DNA of 64,000 nucleotides from Porticoccus sp950063125 (GTDB taxonomy: Bacteria; Pseudomonadota; Gammaproteobacteria; Pseudomonadales; Porticoccaceae): the NCBI RefSeq assembly GCF_963973895.1, contig NZ_CAXBBF010000002.1; one strand, written 5' to 3'. Within the stretch, counting starts at the first letter, position 1, and each line of letters opens with the position of its first letter. The position numbers and the translations under genes were made by a program. Shown piece by piece: positions 49,846 through 58,118 of this stretch. The notes below the pieces were generated by a model that ran no database searches, was not told where the DNA came from, and saw only the letters and a program-made list of their open reading frames with translations.

Positions 49846-50268
49846 TCAGCGCTCCCGAAAAGCAACCCGCCGTCTCAACCAGCGAAACAGGGCACCCAGT
49901 ACGGGCACTTTTTCATAGAGGTCGGCGCTGTCCCAGAAATCCTGGTGGCGGTCAATTTTGCCTGATGTATCAAAGGTCAGTCGACTGCTACCTTGAAACT
50001 CCAACTGGCCGGTCACATTACTGTTTCCAGAAAATGTCCAATATAAATAGGCGACAGTATCCTGTTGCTGGCTGTCGTGAACGGTAAAGCTCACACTGTC
50101 CAGCCGCTCAAACATCTCACGCAAAAGCGCCAGATAAGCATCGGCACCGTTCACTTGATTGAACGGATCAAAAAAAAGCACATCCTGGCTGAGGACTGCT
50201 CTCAACTGCTCAAGATTCGATCGATCCAACCTTTCCAGTAGGTGTATATAGTCAGTCAGGCCGCTCAT
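49846..50268 (-). CDS. NTF2/SnoaL-like protein
   Basis: A 140-residue cone-shaped NTF2-like protein (LSQDVLFFDPFNQVNGADAYLALLREMFERL, then YLYWTFSGNSNVTGQLEFQGSSRLTFDTSGKIDRHQDFWD). Such genes are frequent companions of ChrR clusters. It may isomerise or bind a small hydrophobic compound. The ATG at 50268 is chosen over a TTG five codons upstream. The comEA terminator ends only about 20 nt ahead of it, so its promoter must overlap that terminator, or it depends on readthrough. Confidence 0.8.
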   Translation of the reverse strand: MSGLTDYIHLLERLDRSNLEQLRAVLSQDVLFFDPFNQVNGADAYLALLREMFERLDSVSFTVHDSQQQDTVAYLYWTFSGNSNVTGQLEFQGSSRLTFDTSGKIDRHQDFWDSADLYEKVPVLGALFRWLRRRVAFRER

Positions 50269-50287
50269 ACTGAGTCTCTTCAATCAA

Positions 50288-50314
50288 CAAAAAAGGCCAG
50301 CCAAATGGCTGGCC
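50288..50314 (-). terminator. Rho-independent terminator after comEA
   Basis: On the minus strand GGCCAGCC and GGCTGGCC form an 8-bp stem around ATTT and are followed by a T6-7 run. It ends the rpsA-to-comEA unit or at least comEA. Confidence 0.88.
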
Positions 50315-50334
50315 CCTGGGGTTTTCGGCATAAA

Positions 50335-50649
50335 CTACTTCACCGAAAGGTTAGTGCGATTCTGCTCCAGAACCTTTTCACCCACGCCCTTAACCGACTG
50401 CAGCTGTTCTACCGTCGTGAATGGGCCGTTTTCCTCCCGGTAAGCCACTATTGCCATAGCTCGCTTTTCACCGATACCCTTTAGCAGACTGGATAGCTCA
50501 TCGGCTGTGGCGGTATTGATATTGACCATCACAGGTTGCTGCATCATCTCCTGGGAAGACGCCTCATCCGCTGTAACCGCCTGCCAGAACGGTAATACTG
50601 CAAGCAGGGACAACAGTAGAACGCCGGGAAGTATTTTTACATTTTTCAT
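50335..50649 (-). CDS. ComEA-type helix-hairpin-helix DNA-binding protein
   Basis: A 104-residue exported protein. The signal sequence (KILPGVLLLSLLAVLPFWQAVTA) is followed by one (HhH)2 domain: VNINTATADELSSLLKGIGEKRAMAIVAYREENGPF, then LQSVKGVGEKVLEQ. It probably binds incoming DNA in the periplasm as in natural transformation, though small ComEA-like proteins may have other roles. The ATG at 50649 has AAGGAG 6 nt upstream. It lies 61 nt downstream of pyrF. Confidence 0.88.
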   Translation of the reverse strand: MKNVKILPGVLLLSLLAVLPFWQAVTADEASSQEMMQQPVMVNINTATADELSSLLKGIGEKRAMAIVAYREENGPFTTVEQLQSVKGVGEKVLEQNRTNLSVK

Positions 50650-50710
50650 ATCGAACTCCTTGTGCCAGGGGCACTCCATTTCATAGAAACGGCACATCGT
50701 GTACCGTGAA

Positions 50711-51418
50711 TCAATCTTGCAAAATTTCTCGGTTGATGGCAAGTAGCGCCTTCACCGGATCCGGCGACTTGGTAATCGGTCGGCCAATCACCAGATAACT
50801 GCTACCGTTGGCAATCGCCTGCGCAGGAGTGACAACCCGCCGTTGGTCATCCGCCACGGCCGACACAGGACGAATACCCGGTGTCACCAGGGTAAAGTCG
50901 TTACCGAGCAAATTGCGGAGTCCTCGGGTTTCCATCGCGGAGCAGACAACACCATCCATACCCGAAGCCTTTGCCAGGGCTGCCAGTCTGTGCACCTGCT
51001 GTTCCGGAGTACACCCGATACCCAATTCCGCGAGATCTTCCGAAGAGAAACTGGTTAATACGGTCACTGCTATCAACAGCATATTGGTACCGGATTGGTC
51101 ACTGGCCAACCGGGCATCCTCCATCATCCGACGGCCACCGGAAGCGTGCACATCGGTCATCCATACACCGAGATCAGCAGCGACTTTGACTGCAGCTGCA
51201 ACCGTGTTCGGTATGTCGTGAAACTTCAAATCCAGGAAAACATCAAATCCCCGGTTGACCAGGGTAGTAACGAACTGGGGACCTGAACGGGTAAAAAGCT
51301 CTTTCCCAACCTTCAGTTTGCACAGATCGGGGGAGACATCGGCCACAAATCGCTCGGCCGCAGCCGCTGTATTGTAGTCCAGTGCGACGATTACCTTACT
51401 GTCAGTGGAGTGTGTCAT
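50711..51418 (-). CDS. pyrF: Orotidine 5'-phosphate decarboxylase
   Basis: A 235-residue TIM-barrel enzyme that makes UMP from OMP in pyrimidine synthesis. IVALDYNT is at the N-terminus, the catalytic DLKFHDIPNTV (Lys-Asp pair) at about 61-71, and LVTPGIRP plus SYLVIGRPIT form the phosphate-binding end. The length is typical. It follows lapB, the standard gammaproteobacterial order. Confidence 0.97.
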   Translation of the reverse strand: MTHSTDSKVIVALDYNTAAAAERFVADVSPDLCKLKVGKELFTRSGPQFVTTLVNRGFDVFLDLKFHDIPNTVAAAVKVAADLGVWMTDVHASGGRRMMEDARLASDQSGTNMLLIAVTVLTSFSSEDLAELGIGCTPEQQVHRLAALAKASGMDGVVCSAMETRGLRNLLGNDFTLVTPGIRPVSAVADDQRRVVTPAQAIANGSSYLVIGRPITKSPDPVKALLAINREILQD

Positions 51419-51458
51419 GGGTTATTCTCATTTTAAAAATAGTACCTTTGGCAAGTGG

Positions 51459-52649
51459 TCACTCGCCATCAATTCCCCGAACAGGTTGGACCGTTTCCCA
51501 ACGCAGACATTGGGGGCAGAGCCAGTGGAGCTGAGCGCCGCTGAAACCACACTGAACACAGCGGTATTGCGAACGGCGCGCCAGCAAACTGTCCAGTAGT
51601 CCCTGCAGCAAATGAAACTGCTCTTGTTCTGCACCGACATCTCTGTCGGCAGAGATCCTGAGTAATGTTTGCAGTCCCCGGATGGACGGATGCTCTCGCA
51701 AATAGCCCATTAAAAAACTTGTTGCCTGCTGTTCTCCGCACTGTTTTACCATTACATCCGCCACCATTTGCAGCAAACTGGCACCGGGATAGGCCTTCAG
51801 CCAAGACTGCAATTGCACGAGTAGGCCGGGCTCGTCACCAAGTTGTTCGTAGCACTGCCTGACCAAGGGGAGGACTTCAGGTAAATATTCGGGTTGTTGC
51901 CGGGGAATCATGCTGAAGCGTTTCAGTGCCTCACGGCAATTTGATGCCTGCATTTCCAAACGCCCCCAAAGCATATTCGCTCTGGCTGAATTCCTGTTGT
52001 ACTTGAGAGCTGCTTTAATATGACGCCTGGCCTGTAGCAAATCAGACACGCCGATTGCTTGTTCGGCCAGTTCACAACAGAACTGCGCCTGCTCAATGTC
52101 GAGCTTATCCACAGACCGAGAAAATCGCTTCTTATCCATCATACCGGCAGCGCGGATAGCTTTTTCCCATTCCTGCTCACCACGATATATCTGAACAAGG
52201 TGTTGCAGAGACACCTGCCGGAAATCACTGCCCGGGTCTTCCACCAACTCCAAAAACAGTCGTTCTGCACGGTCAAATAAACCTGCCTTCAAAAAATCTC
52301 TACCCAGTTCCAAATGAGCCTGTTGCGACTGATCGTTATTGAGATTAGGCCGTGAAAGCAGATTTTGATGAACCCGGATGGCACGCTCTATTTCACCCCG
52401 TTGCCGCATCAGATTCCCCAGCGCCAAATGGGTTTCCAATGTATAGGGTGTGACTTCGACGGAACGGATAAAGGTATCGATAGCCTGATCCGGCTGTTCA
52501 TTGAGGAGGAAATTGATGCCCTGAAAGTAATGGCGAGCAAGGTCCCCTTCACTGTTCGCCAAACGCTTGCTCTTACCACGGGTATAACCGGCAAACCAGA
52601 AAAGCGGAAAAGACAGCAATAACCCGATAATTAATAAGTGATCCACCAT
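51459..52649 (-). CDS. lapB: LPS assembly protein LapB (YciM)
   Basis: A 396-residue inner-membrane protein that tunes LpxC turnover and LPS synthesis. It has an N-terminal membrane helix (LLIIGLLLSFPLFWFAGYTRG), a series of TPR repeats (about 35-330) and a C-terminal rubredoxin-type metal site (YRCVQCGFSGAQLHWLCPQC). The length equals the family norm. It lies 13 nt after lapA. Confidence 0.96.
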   Translation of the reverse strand: MVDHLLIIGLLLSFPLFWFAGYTRGKSKRLANSEGDLARHYFQGINFLLNEQPDQAIDTFIRSVEVTPYTLETHLALGNLMRQRGEIERAIRVHQNLLSRPNLNNDQSQQAHLELGRDFLKAGLFDRAERLFLELVEDPGSDFRQVSLQHLVQIYRGEQEWEKAIRAAGMMDKKRFSRSVDKLDIEQAQFCCELAEQAIGVSDLLQARRHIKAALKYNRNSARANMLWGRLEMQASNCREALKRFSMIPRQQPEYLPEVLPLVRQCYEQLGDEPGLLVQLQSWLKAYPGASLLQMVADVMVKQCGEQQATSFLMGYLREHPSIRGLQTLLRISADRDVGAEQEQFHLLQGLLDSLLARRSQYRCVQCGFSGAQLHWLCPQCLRWETVQPVRGIDGE

Positions 52650-52662
52650 GTAGGGTATTGGG

Positions 52663-52956
52663 CTACTCCGTTTTGTTTTTTGCGCGGGCGGGAGCCACTC
52701 TCAATTTGATGAGCTGCTGATTTAGCACATGGACGCGTCGCCGGAGCCGCAGCAGCATCGGCAGGCTGGCAAGCACACCCATCAGGCAGCCAGCAAAAAG
52801 TGCCGCCAAGAGCCAGAGGCCGCGGGGCAACGGCCCCAACTCACGGCCAAAGAAATCAATCGTGATGGTATCCGGGTTGGTTAACACCAGACCAATACCC
52901 AGCAGAATTGCCACCAAACCGAGCAACAACAAACAGAGTTTTTTTAGCAATGCCAT
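52663..52956 (-). CDS. lapA: LPS assembly protein LapA
   Basis: A 97-residue protein with two membrane helices (LCLLLLGLVAILLGIGLVL and GLWLLAALFAGCLMGVLASLPML) around the conserved NPDTITIDFFGRELGPLP, and a basic C-terminal coiled coil. It partners LapB. The ATG at 52956 (MALLKKL) is preferred over an upstream start that would read through the terminator hairpin. Confidence 0.92.
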   Translation of the reverse strand: MALLKKLCLLLLGLVAILLGIGLVLTNPDTITIDFFGRELGPLPRGLWLLAALFAGCLMGVLASLPMLLRLRRRVHVLNQQLIKLRVAPARAKNKTE

Positions 52957-52965
52957 AAAATCCCC

Positions 52966-52997
52966 ATAAAAAAACGGCAAGTCAAAGTACTTGCCGT
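52966..52997 (-). terminator. Terminator between ihfB and lapA
   Basis: On the minus strand ACGGCAAGT and ACTTGCCGT form a 9-bp stem and are followed by a T7 run, ending 9 nt before the lapA start. It would cut off or attenuate transcription from rpsA-ihfB into lapAB. No obvious promoter fits after it. Confidence 0.85.
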
Positions 52998-53056
52998 TTA
53001 TTGTAACCAAACTACCGATGGTTGGTCTTGTTTATCGTGTCATCGAACCCGCAGAC

Positions 53057-53350
53057 TCAATCTGCCTCGAGACTGCTGTTAACGCGTTCGCGAAGCTCCT
53101 TGCCAGGTTTGAAATAAGGAACATATTTACCCGACAACTTAACCGAATCACCAGTTTTGGGATTACGCCCTACTCTGGGTGCACGATAATGCAGGCAAAA
53201 GCTGCCAAAACCGCGAATTTCAATGCGATCATTGTTCACAAGCGCATGAGTCATGCGCTCCAGGATCATTTTGACAGCAATTTCCACATCCCTGGGGGGA
53301 AGCTGATCCTGCTGGGTAACGATATAATCGATTAGTTCTGATTTTGTCAT
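53057..53350 (-). CDS. ihfB: Integration host factor subunit beta
   Basis: A 97-residue HU/IHF protein, partner of IhfA. TKSELIDYIVTQQDQLPPRDVEIAVKMILERM forms the dimer helices, and the DNA arm APRVGRNPKTGDSVKL contains the conserved Pro. The length is normal. It follows rpsA by 55 nt, the conserved order. Confidence 0.97.
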   Translation of the reverse strand: MTKSELIDYIVTQQDQLPPRDVEIAVKMILERMTHALVNNDRIEIRGFGSFCLHYRAPRVGRNPKTGDSVKLSGKYVPYFKPGKELRERVNSSLEAD

Positions 53351-53405
53351 AACGTTCTGATTTCATAAGAAAAGGGGCAATGTCGCCATTACCCCCATCT
53401 AATCA

Positions 53406-55088
53406 TTACTTCTCTTTGGTGTCCATCTGGGCCTTGATCAGATCACCGATGGTAGTCGGTGCAATATTATCTGTTTCAGACTTGCGATGTTCTTTGATGG
53501 CCGCCTTTTCCTCAGCAACATCTTTGGCTTTGATAGAGAGGTTGATAGTGCGGTTCTTGCGATCCACATTAATCACCTTGACCTCCACCTCATCACCAAC
53601 ATTCAGTGCGTTGCGGGCATCTTCGACCTTCTCACGGGAGATTTCAGAGGCTTTTAAATAGCCTTCGATATCACCGCTCAAAGTAACCACTGCACCCTTG
53701 GCATCCACTTCCTTGACTACACCATTGACGATCGCACCTTTGTCATTTTCAGTGACGTAGTTAGAGAAGGGATCATCTGACAATTGCTTCATGCCCAGAG
53801 AAATACGCTCTCTTTCCGGGTCGATGGAAAGTATCACGGTTTCAACTTCATCGCCTTTCTTGAAGTTGCGTACCGCCTCTTCACCGGTTTCGTGCCAGGA
53901 GATATCGGAGAGGTGAACCAGTCCGTCAATACCACCGTTCAGACCGATAAAGATACCGAAGTCAGTAATCGACTTGATACTGCCTGAGATTTTTTCACCC
54001 TTGCTGTGATTCATGGCGAATTCATCCCACGGATTCATATGACACTGCTTGATACCCAGTGAAATACGACGACGCTCTTCGTCAATGTCCAGCACCATGA
54101 CCTCAACTTCATCACCCAACTGAACAACCTTGGATGGGTGAATGTTCTTGTTGGTCCAATCCATTTCGGAAACGTGTACCAGACCTTCAACACCATCTTC
54201 CAGCTCGGCAAAGCAACCGTAGTCAGTGAGATTGGTAACGACCGCTTTGACACGGGCACCTTCCGGATAGCGACCGGAAATATCGGCCCAGGGATCTTCA
54301 CCCATTTGTTTCATGCCCAGTGACACGCGGCTGCGCTCACGATCAAACTTCAGCACCTTGACATCGATTTCATCACCGACATTGACGATTTCGCTGGGGT
54401 GCTTGATACGCTTCCAGGACATATCCGTGATATGAAGCAGGCCATCAATACCGCCGAGATCGACAAAAGCACCGTAATCGGTGAGGTTTTTGACGATACC
54501 TTTCAGGGTGATGCCTTCTTCCAGTTTGGCGAGCAGTTCATCGCGCTCTTCGGAATTCACTTTTTCCATCACGGCACGGCGTGATACCACGACGTTGTTA
54601 CGTTTCTGGTCAAGCTTGATGACTTTAAATTCGAGAGGCTTGTCTTCTAAATGAGCTGTATCGCGGATCGGGCGAACATCAACCAGGGAACCGGGAAGGA
54701 AAGCTCGCAGGCCATTGACATCAACCGTGAAGCCACCTTTGACCTTGCCGCTGATTATGCCAGTAACCACTTCATCCGCCTTGTGAGCGGCTTCCAGTTC
54801 GATCCAGGATTCTGCGCGGCGCGCTTTTTCACGGGACAGGCGAGTAGCACCAAAACCATCTTCTACGGCTTCGAGAGCAACCTGGACTTCATCACCAATA
54901 TTGATGTCCAACTCACCATTGTCATCAATGAACTGGGCCTTTGGGATCACACCCTCGGACTTCAGTCCGGCGTGAACAGTTACCCAGTCCTTATCAATAT
55001 CAATAATGACACCGGTGACGATTGCGCCGGCGTTCATTTCGATAGTTTTTAAACTTTCTTCAAACAGATCTGCGAAACTTTCGCTCAT
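53406..55088 (-). CDS. rpsA: 30S ribosomal protein S1
   Basis: A 560-residue protein with six S1/OB repeats. The first two bind the ribosome, and the later four (for example GAFVDLGGIDGLLHITDMSW, GCFAELEDGVEGLVHVSEMDW, GIFIGLNGGIDGLVHLSDISW) bind mRNA. The length is that of gammaproteobacterial S1. It lies 115 nt downstream of cmk. Confidence 0.98.
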   Translation of the reverse strand: MSESFADLFEESLKTIEMNAGAIVTGVIIDIDKDWVTVHAGLKSEGVIPKAQFIDDNGELDINIGDEVQVALEAVEDGFGATRLSREKARRAESWIELEAAHKADEVVTGIISGKVKGGFTVDVNGLRAFLPGSLVDVRPIRDTAHLEDKPLEFKVIKLDQKRNNVVVSRRAVMEKVNSEERDELLAKLEEGITLKGIVKNLTDYGAFVDLGGIDGLLHITDMSWKRIKHPSEIVNVGDEIDVKVLKFDRERSRVSLGMKQMGEDPWADISGRYPEGARVKAVVTNLTDYGCFAELEDGVEGLVHVSEMDWTNKNIHPSKVVQLGDEVEVMVLDIDEERRRISLGIKQCHMNPWDEFAMNHSKGEKISGSIKSITDFGIFIGLNGGIDGLVHLSDISWHETGEEAVRNFKKGDEVETVILSIDPERERISLGMKQLSDDPFSNYVTENDKGAIVNGVVKEVDAKGAVVTLSGDIEGYLKASEISREKVEDARNALNVGDEVEVKVINVDRKNRTINLSIKAKDVAEEKAAIKEHRKSETDNIAPTTIGDLIKAQMDTKEK

Positions 55089-55203
55089 TGAGATGTACCT
55101 GTAAAAATCGAGTCATTTGACTCTCAAACCGCACTACCAGTTATGCGGGCTGTTGGTTTCAGGGTGACATGGTGCGTTACTGGCCAAACACCACAAACCC
55201 GGT
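55089..55203 (-). promoter_or_regulatory. rpsA leader with two short hairpins
   Basis: The cmk-rpsA gap on the minus strand carries CCGCA/TGCGG (55129-55148) and GAGTCA/TGACTC (55110-55123), then an A/U-rich run before the start codon. E. coli rpsA has a multi-hairpin leader bound by S1 itself. The layout here is compatible with that but proves nothing. Confidence 0.4.
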
Positions 55204-55902
55204 TTATTGCGGTGGCTGTATGCCGCTTGCCGCGACCACATCCACCACCTTTTGCAATACTTCCTCGATGGTCAAGGCTGAACTGTCCAACACCACGGCG
55301 TTGCTCGCAGGAATCATCGGCGACACTTTGCGTGTCATGTCCCGTTCGTCCCGTTTTTGAACCCGCTCGACGAGGGCGGCAAGGCTAACACTTTCCCCCT
55401 TATCTATCAACTGCTTATAACGTCTTTGCGCCCGCTCTTCCGAGCTCGCTATCAGGAAGACTTTGGCGATGGCGTCGGGGAAAACCACGGTACCCATATC
55501 GCGACCGTCTGCCACCAATCCCGGCGACACGGCAAAGGCTCGCTGGCGCTGCAGAAGGGCATCGCGCACTTCCGGATACGCGGCAACCACTGAGGCGTTA
55601 GTCCCCACACCCTCGGAGCGAATCAACGCGGATACATCCTCTCCCTCCAGCATCACTTTTGGCGTATTGCCGTTATCGCGCGTCTTGAATGAAATGTCCA
55701 TATGGGCAGCCAATACAGCCAGAGACTCCATATTATCCAGCGATACGCCATGACGTTTTGCCGCCAGAGCCAGCAACCTGTAAAGCGCACCACTATCGAG
55801 ATAGTGGAACCCCAACTTGGCTGCCAGCAACTGACAGATGGTCCCCTTTCCGGAACCACTCGGTCCGTCGATGGTTATGACTGGTACTCTTTTTTCATTC
55901 AT
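55204..55902 (-). CDS. cmk: Cytidylate kinase
   Basis: A 232-residue P-loop kinase converting CMP/dCMP to CDP/dCDP. The Walker A motif is ITIDGPSGSGKGTIC near residues 9-23. LDSGALYRLLALAA, DGRDMGTVVFPDA and RRYKQL follow in the family order. Its start overlaps the end of tyrA-aroA by 4 nt. Confidence 0.97.
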   Translation of the reverse strand: MNEKRVPVITIDGPSGSGKGTICQLLAAKLGFHYLDSGALYRLLALAAKRHGVSLDNMESLAVLAAHMDISFKTRDNGNTPKVMLEGEDVSALIRSEGVGTNASVVAAYPEVRDALLQRQRAFAVSPGLVADGRDMGTVVFPDAIAKVFLIASSEERAQRRYKQLIDKGESVSLAALVERVQKRDERDMTRKVSPMIPASNAVVLDSSALTIEEVLQKVVDVVAASGIQPPQ

Positions 55903-58118
55903 CGTATTTCCTCGACAATTTTCAAACCGACAGTGTTGGCCAAAGCCACAAAGCCCGGGAATGATGTCGCTACATTGTTACAATTTCGTATCAGAATATT
56001 TCCCTGTGTCCTCAGCGAGGCAATAGCAAAGGACATGGCGATGCGGTGATCGCCCAGACTGTCCACCTCACCAGCACACAATGTGCCACCCTGAATTTCA
56101 ATGCCATCCGGGGTGGGACACGCCTGGATTCCCAGACAGGCCAGGCCATCTGCCATGGCCTTGATCCGGTCACTCTCTTTCACCCGCAATTCCTCGGCAC
56201 CGGTCAGGCGGGTTGTTCCTTCGGCACAGGCTGCCGCCACAAACAGAGCGGGGAACTCATCAATGGCCAGTGGCACCTGATCTTCGGGGATGTCTATTCC
56301 ATGAAGTGGCGCATAGCGAACCCGGATATCAGCCACCGGCTCACCGCCGACTTCGCGGTGGTTGGTGAGCTCCAGGTCTGCACCCATCATCTGCAGGATA
56401 TTGATGACACCAATACGGGTGGGGTTAACGCCCACATGGGTCAATGTCACATCAGAGCCCGGCGCAATTGCCGCAGCCACCATGAAAAAAGTCGCAGATG
56501 AGATATCTGCCGGCACATCGATGTTCGTGGCATACAGTTTTCCGCCGCCGTCGAGCTCCGCAACCGCACCCTCTCGCCTAACCGGATAGCCAAAACCCGT
56601 CAACATCCGTTCGGTGTGATCCCGTGTCGGCGCCGGCTCTGTGGTCCGGGTAGTCCCATGGGCATAGAGACCGGCCAGCAATACCGAGGATTTCACCTGG
56701 GCACTGGCCATCGGCAGACAATAATCGATAGCCTTGAGCGCCTGCCCGCCCCTGATACGAAGCGGCGGCCTGCCACCCTGTTCCGCTTCTATAACAGCAC
56801 CCATTTGCCTCAAAGGTGCTGCCACACGCTCCATAGGCCGCGTCGACAGAGACTCGTCTCCCGTCAGTTCCACGTCAAAGGCCTGACCGGCCAGTAATCC
56901 GGCCAGCAGACGCATTGATGTCCCGGAATTACCGAGATACAGCGGACAGGCCGGCGCCTTGAGACCGGCCATGCCAACGCCGTGTATCACCACACGGCCG
57001 CTCTGCGGACCCTCGATAACCACACCCATATCCCGAAACGCCTGTAGCGTGGCGAGACTGTCTTCACCCTCGAGAAAGCCGGTCACGGTGGTGACACCCT
57101 CGGCAAGCGAGCCCAACATGATCGAGCGGTGGGATATGGATTTATCACCGGGCACACGAATGTTGCCGGTAACTGAATTGCCGGGGGAAACCCGGTAGTC
57201 AATAGTCTGAGTCATGGGCTCCAGGTAAGCCTTGTTTTCAAGCATTTTAGCAAAATGGTTGCGCGCTTCCCTGGCGCGGGTAAACACCCCCAGCAGGTAC
57301 TCGCTGTCCTTGTTCTGAACAGCATCTTTCAGCTGATCCACATGATCGGTAAACGTTTCCAGCACGGCTAGTAGCGCCTGGTCATTCGCCATGACAATGT
57401 CGTGCCACATCATCGGATCACTGGCGGCAATACGCGTAAAATCTCTAAATCCACCGGCTGCGTAACGGAATATCTCACGGTTTTCACGCATACCAGCGAG
57501 TGTATCCACCAATGTGTAAGCCAGAATGTGAGGTAAATGACTGGTGGCCGCCAAAACCTCATCGTGTTCTGCCACCGTCATTTCGCTGATCACGGCACCC
57601 GCTCCCTGCCATAGATCACGGACGCGCTGCAAATGTTCCTCACCGGTTTCCTGCAAGGGGGTCAGAATCACCCTGTGCTCGTCGAACAAACTACTATTCG
57701 CCGCATCCACACCGCTTTTTTCTGAACCGGCGATCGGATGTCCCGGCACAAACTGGGCGGGCATTTTGCCATAGGCACACCGCACTGCGGCCACGACACT
57801 GCCCTTGACACTGGCCACATCGGTCACCGTTACGCTATCCGCCAGCAGTGGTTGCAATTGGCGCATAATATCCGGAACGGTCAGGGTCGGCACGCCCACC
57901 AAAACCACGTCGCCCTCACCCAAGTCCGCTGCCAGATCACCAATATCGGTTACGACCCGGTCAACCACACCGGTTGCCAGCGCCTTGCGCAGCGTATCGG
58001 GATTTCTGGAGCTGCCAATTACCTCCCGGCAAAGTCCCCGCTCACGGGCGGCCTTCGCCAGGCTGCCGCCAATCAAGCCAAGCCCCACTACCAATAGACG
58101 GTTGATGGCAGGCCTCAT
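55899..58118 (-). CDS. tyrA-aroA: Bifunctional prephenate dehydrogenase / EPSP synthase
   Basis: A 739-residue natural fusion. The N-terminal TyrA part (about 1-295) has VVGLGLIGGSLAKAARERGL and FVPGHPIAGSEKSGVDAANSSLF. The C-terminal AroA part (about 305-739) has VPGDKSISHRSIMLGSLAEG, LGNSGTSMRLLAGLLAG, the RPMERVAAPLRQMGA motif and DHRIAMSFAIASLR. It supplies tyrosine precursors and chorismate. The fusion is common in pseudomonads and relatives. It overlaps hisC by one base and cmk by four. Confidence 0.97.
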   Translation of the reverse strand: MRPAINRLLVVGLGLIGGSLAKAARERGLCREVIGSSRNPDTLRKALATGVVDRVVTDIGDLAADLGEGDVVLVGVPTLTVPDIMRQLQPLLADSVTVTDVASVKGSVVAAVRCAYGKMPAQFVPGHPIAGSEKSGVDAANSSLFDEHRVILTPLQETGEEHLQRVRDLWQGAGAVISEMTVAEHDEVLAATSHLPHILAYTLVDTLAGMRENREIFRYAAGGFRDFTRIAASDPMMWHDIVMANDQALLAVLETFTDHVDQLKDAVQNKDSEYLLGVFTRAREARNHFAKMLENKAYLEPMTQTIDYRVSPGNSVTGNIRVPGDKSISHRSIMLGSLAEGVTTVTGFLEGEDSLATLQAFRDMGVVIEGPQSGRVVIHGVGMAGLKAPACPLYLGNSGTSMRLLAGLLAGQAFDVELTGDESLSTRPMERVAAPLRQMGAVIEAEQGGRPPLRIRGGQALKAIDYCLPMASAQVKSSVLLAGLYAHGTTRTTEPAPTRDHTERMLTGFGYPVRREGAVAELDGGGKLYATNIDVPADISSATFFMVAAAIAPGSDVTLTHVGVNPTRIGVINILQMMGADLELTNHREVGGEPVADIRVRYAPLHGIDIPEDQVPLAIDEFPALFVAAACAEGTTRLTGAEELRVKESDRIKAMADGLACLGIQACPTPDGIEIQGGTLCAGEVDSLGDHRIAMSFAIASLRTQGNILIRNCNNVATSFPGFVALANTVGLKIVEEIR

